Below, one piece after another: positions 6,838-15,120 of a stretch of DNA of 27,657 bases. Made by a program: the position numbers and the translations under genes. Under the pieces are notes generated by a model. It worked only from the letters and a program-made list of their open reading frames with translations, made no database searches and was not told the DNA's origin. Position 1 is the stretch's first letter, and each line of letters starts with the position of its first letter. This DNA comes from a virus. The DNA lies in the IMG/VR virus record IMGVR_UViG_3300042884_000347, positions 1 through 27,657 of that record. One strand, given 5' to 3'.

Positions 6838-9642
6838 TTACACCACCAACCAGCGTTGACCCGACGATACTGTTACTGTTGCACCGCTTGCTACTGTGAT
6901 TGGTCCTACTGACATGGCGTTTGTTCCTGCAGCAATTGTGTAGCTTGTTGACACTGTAGTGCCGTTTACAATCAAGCCGTTACTTGCGACAACCTCAGGA
7001 GCTACTAACTCACCAGTGGATGGTGTGTAGAGGTACTTGGCGTTGCCGGTGTAGATTGTTGAAGCAGAGCCTGATGTTGCTGTAGCAAAGAGCGGATACA
7101 GCGCAGTTGCTGTAGTCGTGTCGTTTGCAATTGTCACGCCGCCAGCTGGAGTTGTCCAAGACAGTGTGGTGCCGTTGGATGTTAACACCTGACCGTTTGT
7201 ACCAACCACTGTCAGTCCAGTACCGCCGTTCGTTGTTGCCAACGTGCCAGATAATGTTACGGCGCCGGATGTTGCTGTGCTTGGTGTAAAGCCTGTAGTG
7301 CCTGCACTAAATGTTGTTACACCACTCGCTGGAGCCGCGCCCCAAGCTGGAACGCCAGCTGTTACTGTCAGCAGTTGACCTGCTGTACCAATTGGCAACT
7401 TAGACAATGTATTGGCTGCAGAAGCATACAAAATGTCGCCGGTGGTGTATGTTGTTTGGTTTGTGCCGCCGCTGGTCTCGCCCAGTGTGCCAGCCAAAGT
7501 CACAGCGCCTGTTGTGGCTGTGCTTGGTGTCAATCCAGCCAGTGATGTCTGGAATGTTGTTACACCGCCGGGCGCGCCGTTTGCTGCTGCAGTAATACGA
7601 CCCTGAGCATCAATCGTGATGTTGGCGTTGGTGTAAGCACCGGCTGTTACGGCTGTATTGGCTAGTGCAATAGTTACCGCAGCAGAGCCGTTGTAGCTTG
7701 TGCCATCTAAGCCTGTACCAATAGTCAGCGCATTGGTTGCTGTCGCTGTTACGGTAGTAGAGCCGCCCAAACTGACAGAGCTGCCGTTAATAGTGATTGC
7801 GCTGTTTGTCAATCCACTGTTAGGGATTGTGGCATTGATCTGGCTTGGTGCAATGCTAATTGTAGTATTGCTTGCAGCTGTTAATTGACCCTGAGCGTTA
7901 ACTGTGTATGTTGGTACTGAACTTGCAGAACCATAAGCACCAGCTGTTACCGCTGTGTTGGCAATGCTAAATTGCGTGCCAGTTAATGATAAGCCCGTGC
8001 CAGCTGAGTAAATTTGAGCTGCACTAATTTGGACAAATGTAATATTAGTTGTGCCAAAGACAATCGGGCCAATTGTGTTGCAGGTATATGTCTCGCCCGC
8101 GCCCGTGGCTCCTTGCTGAACAAAGAATGTTGAACCTTCGCTTAGTGTAGTTGGGCCAGCAAATCCGTACGTATCGGTGTCAGAAGAACGGGTTAAAACC
8201 CAGTTTGTTGAGCCAGATCCCACGTCTGTAACAACGTATACGCCGTTTTGAGTTTGTGTTGTTTGTGTGTAGACCAAAACGCGGTCATTAACCGCAACGG
8301 TAACACCGTCAATTACCAAGACGGCCTGTGTACCTGCGTTGGTTAATGTTGCACCCACACCTACGCCAGCGCCGCCGGGTTGGTTGTATGTTGCGTTTAA
8401 ATTAATTGGTGACTCAACACGCACGGGTGCATGAAAATGAATTCCAGAAGATACCAAAGTGTCAACGTACTGCTTGGTTGCTAACTGGAAGTTCGATACC
8501 GGGTCTTGCGTTACTGTAACGCTTGTCAAACCGGCTGGTGCTAGTTCTGTGCCGCCCAGCGCAATGTTAGTAGTACCTAACGTAATTGAGCTGTTTGTCA
8601 GCGAGCTGTTAGCAATGTTGCTTAGTGTGTTTGTTGAGCCGTTAATGGATACGCTTGTTAACGTGCCGCCGGTTACTGTCTTGCCAGTAAATGTCAATGC
8701 TGTTGGTAGGCTTAATGTTACCGCAGTGCCTACCGTGGTTGCAGTAATTTCGTTAGCTGTACCGCTAACTGCGCTAATTGCGCCGATGCTGCTTGGTGTG
8801 ATGCTTACGTTAGCCGCTGCAGTAAGTTGTCCCTGAGCGTTAACTGTGAATGTTGGTACAGCTGATGATGAGCCGTAGCTGCCTGCAGTAACTGCCGTGT
8901 TGGCAATACTGATTGTGCCGGTAGAAATAATTGGACCGCCAGTAAGGCCGGTTCCAGTTCCTACAGAAGTTACACCTGAACCTAAAGCAAACGCTGTCCA
9001 AAATCCAGCGGAGTAGCCTTCAAATAATCCGGTATCTGTGTTGTAACGGAAAAGACCGTTTACTGGTCCAATTGCAGAGCGCTCTAGTGTAGTCCCCTTT
9101 GGAACTAAAACGGCGCCAGTTCCGGGAAGAACCGGGTCTGATGCAATCGAAATAACCGGCGCTGTTGATCCGTTTGTTACAACAATTTGGTTTGCCGTGC
9201 CAGCTACAACAGACAAGTAAGTTGGGAGTGTATCCCAAGTTGTGTCAAAGTTAGTGCTTGACGCTTTCTTTAAATACTGACCGGCTGTTCCGCCTGCTGC
9301 TACGCCGGGGCCTGTTGCACCGGTTGCGCCTGTAGCTCCAGTTGCACCTACGTCACCGCGTGGAATGACAAAGTCAAACATGGCTGTTTGTAGTGAGCCA
9401 ACGTTTGTTACACTTGCATTTGTGCCGGGTGCACCAGTTACTGTGGAGTTAACTTGGATTGTTGCGCCGGGACCTGTTGGGCCTGTTGGGCCTTGAGGAC
9501 CAACGGGGCCCGCTGGACCGCCTAGGTTAGCAATGTCTTGTAACTGGGTCTGCTTGGTAACGCCGTTTTGAACAACAACCGTAAGCTCATCGCCTGTTAG
9601 CGCTGTTGCCACTCCTAGTTGTGATATACTTTGATCGGCCAT
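6838..9642 (-). CDS. Large collagen-like tail fibre
   Basis: 934 residues, the largest fibre. The N-terminal segment (MADQSISQLGVATALTGDEL, to about 42) resembles the start of the 199-residue neighbour and is probably the virion anchor. Collagen-like Gly-X-Y repeats follow at about 43-58 (GPAGPVGPQGPTGPTGPG) and about 95-112 (GDVGATGATGATGATGPG), suited to a trimeric shaft. A cassette FRYNTDTGLFEGYSAGFW lies near 200. The segment AVTAG(S/A)YGS with PT(F/Y)TVNAQGQLTAA recurs, with a variant AVTAGAYTNANITIDAQGRITAAAN. A globular domain of about 150 residues in the middle (ATKQYVDTLVSSGIHFHAPV, NDRVLVYTQTTQTQNGVYVV) is typical of phage fibres. The C-terminus (MSVGPITVASGATVTVSSGQ) resembles a trimerisation tip. 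The role is host attachment. Confidence 0.88.
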   Translation of the reverse strand: MADQSISQLGVATALTGDELTVVVQNGVTKQTQLQDIANLGGPAGPVGPQGPTGPTGPGATIQVNSTVTGAPGTNASVTNVGSLQTAMFDFVIPRGDVGATGATGATGATGPGVAAGGTAGQYLKKASSTNFDTTWDTLPTYLSVVAGTANQIVVTNGSTAPVISIASDPVLPGTGAVLVPKGTTLERSAIGPVNGLFRYNTDTGLFEGYSAGFWTAFALGSGVTSVGTGTGLTGGPIISTGTISIANTAVTAGSYGSSSAVPTFTVNAQGQLTAAANVSITPSSIGAISAVSGTANEITATTVGTAVTLSLPTALTFTGKTVTGGTLTSVSINGSTNTLSNIANSSLTNSSITLGTTNIALGGTELAPAGLTSVTVTQDPVSNFQLATKQYVDTLVSSGIHFHAPVRVESPINLNATYNQPGGAGVGVGATLTNAGTQAVLVIDGVTVAVNDRVLVYTQTTQTQNGVYVVTDVGSGSTNWVLTRSSDTDTYGFAGPTTLSEGSTFFVQQGATGAGETYTCNTIGPIVFGTTNITFVQISAAQIYSAGTGLSLTGTQFSIANTAVTAGAYGSASSVPTYTVNAQGQLTAASNTTISIAPSQINATIPNSGLTNSAITINGSSVSLGGSTTVTATATNALTIGTGLDGTSYNGSAAVTIALANTAVTAGAYTNANITIDAQGRITAAANGAPGGVTTFQTSLAGLTPSTATTGAVTLAGTLGETSGGTNQTTYTTGDILYASAANTLSKLPIGTAGQLLTVTAGVPAWGAAPASGVTTFSAGTTGFTPSTATSGAVTLSGTLATTNGGTGLTVVGTNGQVLTSNGTTLSWTTPAGGVTIANDTTTATALYPLFATATSGSASTIYTGNAKYLYTPSTGELVAPEVVASNGLIVNGTTVSTSYTIAAGTNAMSVGPITVASGATVTVSSGQRWLVV

Positions 9643-9646
9643 AGTC

Positions 9647-10045
9647 TTATATAATTATGTCGCCAGATTCGCCGGCGGTTGTTGACTGTTGCTGGTCCCG
9701 AGTAATAAATATTGAATTTCTTCTCGGGTTGTTTGGTTTGCGTACAAGCTCTCCGGGGGGACTATCAATCGGTCCCTCTGGAGCTTGCGCTGTTACGACT
9801 TGTTGTCCTGATATTGGGCCAGTTGCAATAGACACATCTGGGCGCGGAAAGCGCAGTGCAATGTTTTCTGTTTGAATAGCGGGAAGACGCCAAGGATCAA
9901 AATTATCCTTATCTGCCGCACATACACGCATACCCGGAAAGTTCGGGTCGGGCATTAAATCTGTATACGCAAATTTCCGACTGCAGCGATCGCAGATCGC
10001 CACAGACAGGACTGAATTACCTCGAGTATCAAGGTATACTGGCAT
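9647..10045 (-). CDS. Zinc-ribbon-like phage protein lacking one cysteine
   Basis: 132 residues. The N-terminal part has CDRC (Cys18, Cys21), then FAYTDLMPDPNFPGMRVC (Cys42) and DPWRLPAIQTE. Proteins of this layout lie among virion genes in many phages and normally close a metal site with a second CxxC. Here the second pair reads C42-A-A-D45, so the fourth ligand is Asp or absent. The C-terminal half is Pro/Ser/Thr/Gln-rich and probably disordered. It sits between the 199-residue protein and the large fibre gene, suggesting a virion or fibre-assembly role. Function is unknown. Confidence 0.75.
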   Translation of the reverse strand: MPVYLDTRGNSVLSVAICDRCSRKFAYTDLMPDPNFPGMRVCAADKDNFDPWRLPAIQTENIALRFPRPDVSIATGPISGQQVVTAQAPEGPIDSPPGELVRKPNNPRRNSIFITRDQQQSTTAGESGDIII

Positions 10046-10046
10046 C

Positions 10047-10646
10047 TTAGCCTACCTGAATAACTGACAAGATAACGCCAGCGGCCGCTGGATGGATTGG
10101 TGTTGTAAGGCTGGCTGGGTATGTTACAACTTTGGCATTTCCAGAAACATTGTGCCAATTAAATTCAAAGTAATCGCCAGCCGCAAATTGATATGTGTAT
10201 TGCACCGCCAAGATTGCTAGACCGTTAATGTTGCCTTTTTTCTCCGGGACATTAATAAGACTTGCAGAATTAGCTGGGGCAGTTCCATTAATTACAGGCC
10301 ATAAGGTGAAATTATCGTAGTTAGCGGAGGGGTTGGTCAACTGCAAACTAATTATAATGCTGTAAACCCCGGCGTTTGTTAACGTGATTCTGCTTCCTGC
10401 TCTGGTAACACCTTGCGTAAAGTCAGTTGTATCAATTCTAAGTAATGTAACGGTGTTCGACGCCGCTGTTTGGTCTGCACCTAAGTCTTGAAAAGCGCCG
10501 TAGTTGGCCAAGGTGTTTATTGCGTATTCACCAAAGTTTGCAATTGTTGATTTAACATTAACGCCGTCTTGCACCAACGGAACTAATTCTGCGCCTGTTA
10601 GAGGCGTTGTTGCGTTCGGCATTGCCGATATTTTTGTGTCTGCCAT
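10047..10646 (-). CDS. Virion protein with fibre-type N-terminus and jelly-roll-like C-terminus
   Basis: 199 residues. The N-terminus (MADTKISAMPNATTPLTGAE, then LVPLVQDGVNVKST) is the same kind of motif that starts the 934-residue fibre, so both may dock at one site. The rest alternates beta strands (AGSRITLTNAGVYSIIISLQ, then YQFAAGDYFEFNWHN) in a pattern resembling the C1q/TNF-like jelly rolls of phage fibres and decoration proteins. No catalytic motif is seen. A small fibre or head/tail decoration subunit is the likeliest role. The fold is inferred from strand pattern only. Confidence 0.75.
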   Translation of the reverse strand: MADTKISAMPNATTPLTGAELVPLVQDGVNVKSTIANFGEYAINTLANYGAFQDLGADQTAASNTVTLLRIDTTDFTQGVTRAGSRITLTNAGVYSIIISLQLTNPSANYDNFTLWPVINGTAPANSASLINVPEKKGNINGLAILAVQYTYQFAAGDYFEFNWHNVSGNAKVVTYPASLTTPIHPAAAGVILSVIQVG

Positions 10647-10647
10647 A

Positions 10648-10890
10648 TTAGCCTACCTCTAATTGAATTTTGGAATCATTTTGCTCAAGCACGTAGCCTG
10701 AGTCTTCCATTAGTATAAAACTGTAAACTGTTGGTGCGCCGCTGTGGTATAAATCTACAACACCACCGTCGCCTACATCTAAACCAAATTGGCCTTCTGC
10801 TGCGGGGTCGTTTTGAGCGCCAACACCGAGGGCGAACCCATCGGTGGTGTTTGCTTGATTTGCTACGCCAGAGAATCCAACGTATGGCAT
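10648..10890 (-). CDS. Small virion-region protein, unknown
   Basis: 80 residues, acidic, with strands such as FGLDVGDGGVVDLYHSGAPT and a C-terminus QNDSKIQLEV. I do not recognise a family. It follows the 102-residue gene by one base and precedes the 199-residue gene by one base, so the three are probably translated together. Position among the head and fibre genes suggests a small structural or accessory protein. Confidence 0.65.
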   Translation of the reverse strand: MPYVGFSGVANQANTTDGFALGVGAQNDPAAEGQFGLDVGDGGVVDLYHSGAPTVYSFILMEDSGYVLEQNDSKIQLEVG

Positions 10891-10891
10891 A

Positions 10892-11200
10892 TTAGGCGAT
10901 ACCGGCTTGAATTACTGTCAGTGTGGCTGTGCCCGTGCCGGCAGTAACCGCAACTTTAATTGCTGCTACTGGAAAGGCATAGTTACCGTCTGCGTTAGCG
11001 TCTTCAGCAGCAACCGTCGGGTGGTCAAACCAAGTTGGGCTTGCAGTAGTCCATGGATTATCAAATGTGTGTTGAACGGTATAGGTTACTGTGCCAGTTA
11101 CAACAACACCAAAACCGACGTTAAATGGAGTTGAATCCAAATTCATCGGGATGGCGGCGCTGGAACCAACTCCGGTTTTTGATACTACTTGCTGTCTCAT
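10892..11200 (-). CDS. Small beta-rich virion protein, unknown
   Basis: 102 residues starting MRQQVVSKTGVGSSAAIPMN behind an AGGAG ribosome site. Strands with Thr/Val alternation (VVVTGTVTYTVQHTFDNP, then VAAIKVAVTAGTGTATLTVI) suggest an all-beta fold. The pattern resembles small structural proteins found next to major capsid genes in phages of aquatic bacteria, possibly a capsid decoration or head-tail joining subunit. No family is recognised with confidence. A hairpin at 11224-11239 separates it from the upstream gene and may adjust its level. Confidence 0.65.
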   Translation of the reverse strand: MRQQVVSKTGVGSSAAIPMNLDSTPFNVGFGVVVTGTVTYTVQHTFDNPWTTASPTWFDHPTVAAEDANADGNYAFPVAAIKVAVTAGTGTATLTVIQAGIA

Positions 11201-11223
11201 AATTTCTCCTAGACGGTGAAAGA

Positions 11224-11239
11224 GGCGGGTTTCCCCGCC
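11224..11239 (-). terminator. GAAA-capped GC hairpin between two virion genes
   Basis: On the minus strand GGCGGG-GAAA-CCCGCC forms a perfect 6-bp GC stem closed by a GNRA tetraloop, followed by TCTTTC. It lies in the 46-nt gap after the stop of the 153-residue gene. The U-tract is short, so it could be a weak terminator or a 3'-end stabiliser that lowers expression of the downstream genes. Confidence 0.5.
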
Positions 11240-11246
11240 ATCTTAA

Positions 11247-11708
11247 TTAGTTATTTGTATAACCAGAACCGTAGGCAGTAATTGTACCGTCAGTGTTGCG
11301 GCCAGTGTACTGAATCGACAGTGTGCCAGCAGAAGCAGCCTCGGAGGCTAACGTGATGGTGCAGTCATAAGGACCAACGTTAGCTAAGAGGTTAGCTACA
11401 GCAGCGGAGGCTGTGAAAGCAACTTCTACACGGCCAAGGGCTGTGGTTGTCAGCGTGCCGACAGCGGTTGTTACACCGTTTACGGTCAAGCTAACTGCGC
11501 GTGAGGCTGCGCCAACTACGTTTAAGTAGCCAGTAATCGAGTGAATGATGGAACCAGCTGGGATGACGTCGGTTGCGGCTGCGCCTGCTACAATAGCGCG
11601 CTGCTGTGAAATCATTGCTGCACCAGTGTTTTCGGCAGAGATTGTGCCGTCGTTGCTGGTAGTTTGACGCGTATTTAAACGCAGGGGTACTGTAAATGTG
11701 CTTGACAT
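11247..11708 (-). CDS. Beta-rich capsid-associated or decoration protein
   Basis: 153 residues rich in Ala, Thr, Ser and Val with regular strands (VIPAGSIIHSITGYLNVVG, SLTVNGVTTAVGTLTTTALG, DCTITLASEAASAGTLSIQY). It is the first gene after the major capsid gene in transcription order. It has its own terminator-plus-promoter boundary (11808-11870) and a leader of about 90 nt, which points to high-level separate expression. A capsid decoration or head-fibre protein fits this position and fold. I see no diagnostic motif, so the role is inferred. Confidence 0.75.
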   Translation of the reverse strand: MSSTFTVPLRLNTRQTTSNDGTISAENTGAAMISQQRAIVAGAAATDVIPAGSIIHSITGYLNVVGAASRAVSLTVNGVTTAVGTLTTTALGRVEVAFTASAAVANLLANVGPYDCTITLASEAASAGTLSIQYTGRNTDGTITAYGSGYTNN

Positions 11709-11807
11709 TGTATATTTCCATTTCTTAGTGGGTATCCCAAGCTGTCTCTAAGTCGTCTTACCGGGAAGTGTCGGCAGTCAGAATGGGATTAATCTTCCTT
11801 ATATATA

Positions 11808-11836
11808 ATAATACAAAAGAATCAACTAAACCGCCC
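11808..11836 (-). promoter_or_regulatory. Late-type promoter B (GGGCGG-17-TATTAT)
   Basis: Minus strand: GGGCGG (831-836 of the 11-kb block), a 17-bp spacer ending TTTG (11814-11817), then TATTAT (11808-11813), followed by TATATAAGG. It lies just downstream of the terminator after the capsid gene and serves the 153-residue gene. It is the only one of the five copies that lacks a small hairpin within the element. Confidence 0.7.
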
Positions 11837-11843
11837 TAAAATG

Positions 11844-11870
11844 CAAAAAGACCACCCTTTTGGGGTGGCC
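11844..11870 (-). terminator. Rho-independent terminator after the major capsid gene
   Basis: On the minus strand GGCCACCCC-AAAA-GGGTGGTC is followed by TTTTTG: a strong GC stem with a U-run. It lies about 30 nt after the capsid stop codon and ends 8 bp before promoter B. It should stop most capsid transcripts and isolate the downstream unit. Confidence 0.9.
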
Positions 11871-11899
11871 TTCTTGACTTTTACTACTGGGTGCTTCGA

Positions 11900-12817
11900 T
11901 TACAAACCTGCAGTACCATAAATGTTACGTGCATCGTGCCAGCCGGTCGCATAGCGCTCGGTAGCCTTGTAACGCATGCTGTCTGTCTCGAAATCGCCTT
12001 CCATGGACTTCTCCATTGGACGACGCATAACGAGCATTAAGCCGTTTTCTGCATCAGTCTGAACCCACCAAGCCTTGCTGGAGCTCAAACGAGTCACAAC
12101 ATGGGTACCCTTAGGCAACATGCCTGTGGATTTGATTGGGTTGAGGTCATTATCAGCTGTACCCGAACGCAGTACGGATTTCAAGATAACTTCAGCTTGG
12201 AATTCGAGTGCAGGAGGTACTACCAATTGCTCAGCCTTGAGACGAATACGCTTACCATTGTTGTCAATAGCGCCACGGATTTGAATCAACATCTGCTCAA
12301 CAGAAGTTTGGCTCAAAGAAGCAGCTGTAGACAATTGGTTAGAGTAAGTCTGACCGTTTGCGATTGGGTGTGCTGTGTTGATCAAAGTTACGCCATCGCC
12401 ACCAACATAGCCAGCTGTGAACGCAAAGTTCAACAGGTTAGCACAGAGGGTTTCCTTGGTTTCAATCATGGATTGAGCCAAGTGCTTAGCGAAAGTGCTG
12501 CCGATACGGATGTGATCGCCGTCTTCCATCAATACTTTGGTCAAAGCATAAGCCAAGCCATAGATTTGATAGATGAAACGGGTGATGTACAAAGTACCAC
12601 CTTGATCGTAGCTAACTGGAGTGCCGTCAGGCATTGCAGGAGCTGCGTTCATACCGAAGAGCATTACTTCTTCGTGGTAGTTACGTGGAATACCTTGGAT
12701 CTGTTCTACAAATCCTTTCCACTCGTCGGCACGCTGTTCGTAAACACCGTCAAAGACTTCGTTGATAATCGGTTCGACTACCGCACGAAAGTCCGTACTA
12801 CGCATTGGAGTTGCCAT
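11900..12817 (-). CDS. Major capsid protein, HK97-fold type
   Basis: 305 residues forming the procapsid shell. The sequence has the features of HK97-fold phage capsid proteins. There is an N-terminal helical region (FRAVVEPIINEVFDGVYEQ) and a long spine-helix-like stretch (HIRIGSTFAKHLAQSMIETKE). A P-domain follows (SVEQMLIQIRGAIDNNGKRI, then LVVPPALEFQAEVILKS), and the C-terminal part includes NGLMLVMRRPMEKSMEGDFE and RYATGWHDARNIYG. It is followed by a strong terminator and preceded by the scaffold-like and structural genes, the usual head-module place. Length is normal for a small-capsid type without the cleaved delta domain. Confidence 0.92.
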   Translation of the reverse strand: MATPMRSTDFRAVVEPIINEVFDGVYEQRADEWKGFVEQIQGIPRNYHEEVMLFGMNAAPAMPDGTPVSYDQGGTLYITRFIYQIYGLAYALTKVLMEDGDHIRIGSTFAKHLAQSMIETKETLCANLLNFAFTAGYVGGDGVTLINTAHPIANGQTYSNQLSTAASLSQTSVEQMLIQIRGAIDNNGKRIRLKAEQLVVPPALEFQAEVILKSVLRSGTADNDLNPIKSTGMLPKGTHVVTRLSSSKAWWVQTDAENGLMLVMRRPMEKSMEGDFETDSMRYKATERYATGWHDARNIYGTAGL

Positions 12818-12841
12818 TGCTTATTACCTTTCTTTCGTTAA

Positions 12842-13504
12842 TTAAACCGAGACCTTAGGAGCCAAGAATGTGTTATTGGCGATCTGGACTTGTACAATCG
12901 TGAAAGCGTCACCCCAGCTGTTTAATTCGCCAGCTGGATATGCTACTTCACGGCCTAAACCGACTACACGTACTTGTCCTTGAGCGCCAGAAGCAGCTGC
13001 ACTAGCAGCCAAAGCTGTAGTAGAGAAGCCAGCGCCACCAACACCGATTACATAACCGTCAGCGGTTGTGTTACCAGCAGTTGCGGAGAAGTTGTACTGT
13101 GAGCCAATAGCTGCAGAAGTTACTGGACCAGCTGCTTGGATTTCGTATACGAGTGATGGGTCTTGGAAGATCCAAAATACGATAGAAGTAGCAGCGTCTA
13201 AAGTAGCTTTAGAAGCGTTTTTACCTACTGTACGACGGCCTTCAGCGGTTGTATATTCTACACCGTCAAATACACCGTATACAGGGCTTGTTGCAGCTGC
13301 GGTAGCAGCGATTGTTAATTGACCTGAAGCTGTGATCCCAACTGGTTGATACTGGAAGAAAGACTGACCAGATGTCAAAGAGTAAGGGGCACTGTATGAC
13401 ACACCAGTGATAAAACTGTTCGTACCAGCGAATGGTACCGAACGGTCTAGGCCGCTTGGGTGAAATGCAGGCTTCATGCCAAAGGGACGAAATGTTGTGG
13501 ACAT
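12842..13504 (-). CDS. Head structural protein upstream of the capsid gene
   Basis: 220 residues starting MSTTFRPFGMKPAFHPSG, with a compositionally simple Ala/Thr/Ser/Gly-rich body (GQLTIAATAAATSPVYGVFD, then AASAAASGAQGQVRVVGLGR). The gene lies 24 nt upstream of the major capsid gene within one operon. Proteins of similar size and composition next to capsid genes in phages are usually virion components, such as decoration or minor capsid proteins. No named family is recognised with confidence. The abundance of short residues and its location argue for a shell-bound role. Confidence 0.8.
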   Translation of the reverse strand: MSTTFRPFGMKPAFHPSGLDRSVPFAGTNSFITGVSYSAPYSLTSGQSFFQYQPVGITASGQLTIAATAAATSPVYGVFDGVEYTTAEGRRTVGKNASKATLDAATSIVFWIFQDPSLVYEIQAAGPVTSAAIGSQYNFSATAGNTTADGYVIGVGGAGFSTTALAASAAASGAQGQVRVVGLGREVAYPAGELNSWGDAFTIVQVQIANNTFLAPKVSV

Positions 13505-13539
13505 TTAGTTTATTTCCTTTGTTTTATTTTTGAAGAATG

Positions 13540-14097
13540 TTATTGAAAACGAACATTTTTATTATTCGCTCTTGCGGTATCCTTTTCCATTTCCAAAAGA
13601 CCACCCTCAAGAACCGAACGACCACCTTTATTACCCTGCGCTGTGTCGCGAACCTGCGCGGTAATGTTACGTTGGTGTTCAAGCGGATCCTCCAAGTGGA
13701 GCATGCGCATTACTTCTTGATAGACGTCCTCAGGTAATTTGAAGAGTACCATTTCGTTACAACTAACACAGCCTTCAAACTTGCCTGAGCTCATTTTGCC
13801 TAGTCCTTCAAAGCCTTTACCTAATTCCGAGGCTTTAACTGGCTCATAACCCAATGCCATACGTTTGTCGATACTGTCGTAAGTATTGGTTGTTGACAAC
13901 CAACACAAGTGCATCCCGGGAATGATCCCACCGGGAAGATCGGGCAACGCACTATTTGCCCACTTGTCTCTAAACGCATCAAGGCGTTCACGACGTGCAA
14001 TGTCATCTGGATTGGCGCTATTTGAGCGCTCAATCACCTCTTGGGCACGATCGGCCATGCGATCATCTAAGTCCCGTTTAATTCTTGTATTTGCCAT
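13540..14097 (-). CDS. Conserved phage protein between scaffold and head genes, unknown
   Basis: 185 residues. The N-terminal half is charged and helical (RIKRDLDDRMADRAQEVIER, then ARRERLDAFRDKWANS). A middle domain has PGGIIPGMHLCWLSTTNTYD and a Cys pair (FEGCVSCNEMVLFKLPEDVY). The C-terminus is Gly/Glu/Asn-rich. I do not recognise the family. The gene follows the scaffold-like gene behind an AAGGA ribosome site and precedes the head protein genes, so it may be an assembly or internal head protein. The two cysteines three apart (CVSC) could be redox-active or metal-binding but lack a second pair. Confidence 0.75.
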   Translation of the reverse strand: MANTRIKRDLDDRMADRAQEVIERSNSANPDDIARRERLDAFRDKWANSALPDLPGGIIPGMHLCWLSTTNTYDSIDKRMALGYEPVKASELGKGFEGLGKMSSGKFEGCVSCNEMVLFKLPEDVYQEVMRMLHLEDPLEHQRNITAQVRDTAQGNKGGRSVLEGGLLEMEKDTARANNKNVRFQ

Positions 14098-14102
14098 TTT
14101 AA

Positions 14103-15104
14103 TTATCCTTTATTAGCGCGATCATACGAAGCGTATGCGCGGATCATTTTATTTCGTTTTTCTACATCGTCCCACGAACCAGCGTCTTTAATTGCCTGAA
14201 CACGTTCACGGCTTAATGTGATTGTTCCGGGCTTAGAGCTATTTGCGTTTGCTACTCTGCTTGAGGCTGTTGGTCCGGGTGCTGACGAGCGCCTGTTTGT
14301 TGTGCCTTTTGCTGTGTAGCGGTGTGGTAAACGCGCAGATAATCGACTATCTAACTCATCCCAGTACTCAGAATCACTTGGATCCCAACCATCTGCGGCG
14401 AGTTCTTGATCAATAACCTTGGCAATTCTACTATCTGTATCTCGAGCTTGCGGATCGTACCAAGAGTTTTTCTTTAACCAACGTGTTGCATTTTGTTGGA
14501 CCTCATTGGACATCTCACTAGGCACATTCTGCTTAGGAGATTTTGCAGCTTCGAGCTGTTGTTTCTTGTAATGCTGCACTTGCTGCAGACGCTGTTTAGC
14601 TTCTGTTAATTGCTCTAAGTACTCCATTTGAGCATTTACATCGTTAGCTTGGGCTGCTTGCAACATCTTCATTTTGGCGTATTCAACACGGGTGGCTTCA
14701 TCTTCCACGGCCTTGTCAATCTGCGCAAATTGATATGATGCTGCTGTGTTTTCCACTGCAGCCAAGCGACGGGCTAAATCTTCGTTACGCTTTTCAAGTG
14801 CACTAATCTTGTGCTTAGCGGACGCCTCACGTTGTTTAGCTAGTTCTTTCTTTAGCTTGCGCTCTTCACGACGCGCCTCACGGATTGCTTCACGCTCTGC
14901 TTCTGTTTCGTCATCCTGTTCGTCAGAGTCTTGATCTTCATCATTTTGCTCTTCTTCATCAGCATGATCTTCGTCGGCGGCTTCTACTTTGCCGCTTTCT
15001 TTTTGCTCTTCCTCGTCGTCAAACCCTTCTGGGGCTTCTACACGGGCTAATACCGAGCCGTCTTCTTGTTCCTTAATGGGAACGTCTTTATCATTGTCTG
15101 CCAT
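14103..15104 (-). CDS. Probable capsid scaffolding protein
   Basis: 333 residues and highly charged. Residues about 10-75 are strongly acidic (runs of Glu and Asp such as EDHADEEEQNDEDQDSDEQD). Residues about 75-190 form a long Lys/Arg/Glu/Gln-rich coiled coil (REAIREARREERKLKKELAK, then ALEKRNEDLARRLAAVEN). The C-terminal third is Ser/Arg/Lys-rich and ends with a basic helix (SRERVQAIKDAGSWDDVEKR). Acidic, coiled-coil proteins between portal and capsid genes are usually scaffolds that guide shell assembly and leave before DNA packaging; a basic C-terminal helix typically contacts the capsid protein. Function is inferred from composition and place. Confidence 0.8.
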   Translation of the reverse strand: MADNDKDVPIKEQEDGSVLARVEAPEGFDDEEEQKESGKVEAADEDHADEEEQNDEDQDSDEQDDETEAEREAIREARREERKLKKELAKQREASAKHKISALEKRNEDLARRLAAVENTAASYQFAQIDKAVEDEATRVEYAKMKMLQAAQANDVNAQMEYLEQLTEAKQRLQQVQHYKKQQLEAAKSPKQNVPSEMSNEVQQNATRWLKKNSWYDPQARDTDSRIAKVIDQELAADGWDPSDSEYWDELDSRLSARLPHRYTAKGTTNRRSSAPGPTASSRVANANSSKPGTITLSRERVQAIKDAGSWDDVEKRNKMIRAYASYDRANKG

Positions 15105-15120
15105 ACTTTTCTTTCAAAAG

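Noticed and set aside
9642-9666. A sixth late promoter before the large fibre (ATAATTATATAAGACT-ATG)
   Set aside because: The AT-rich part looks similar, but GGGCGG at 17 bp and TTTG before the -10 are absent.
14925-14960. CTGATGA on the minus strand as another hammerhead
   Set aside because: It lies in the acidic coding region of the scaffold-like gene, with no GAAA and no flanking stems.
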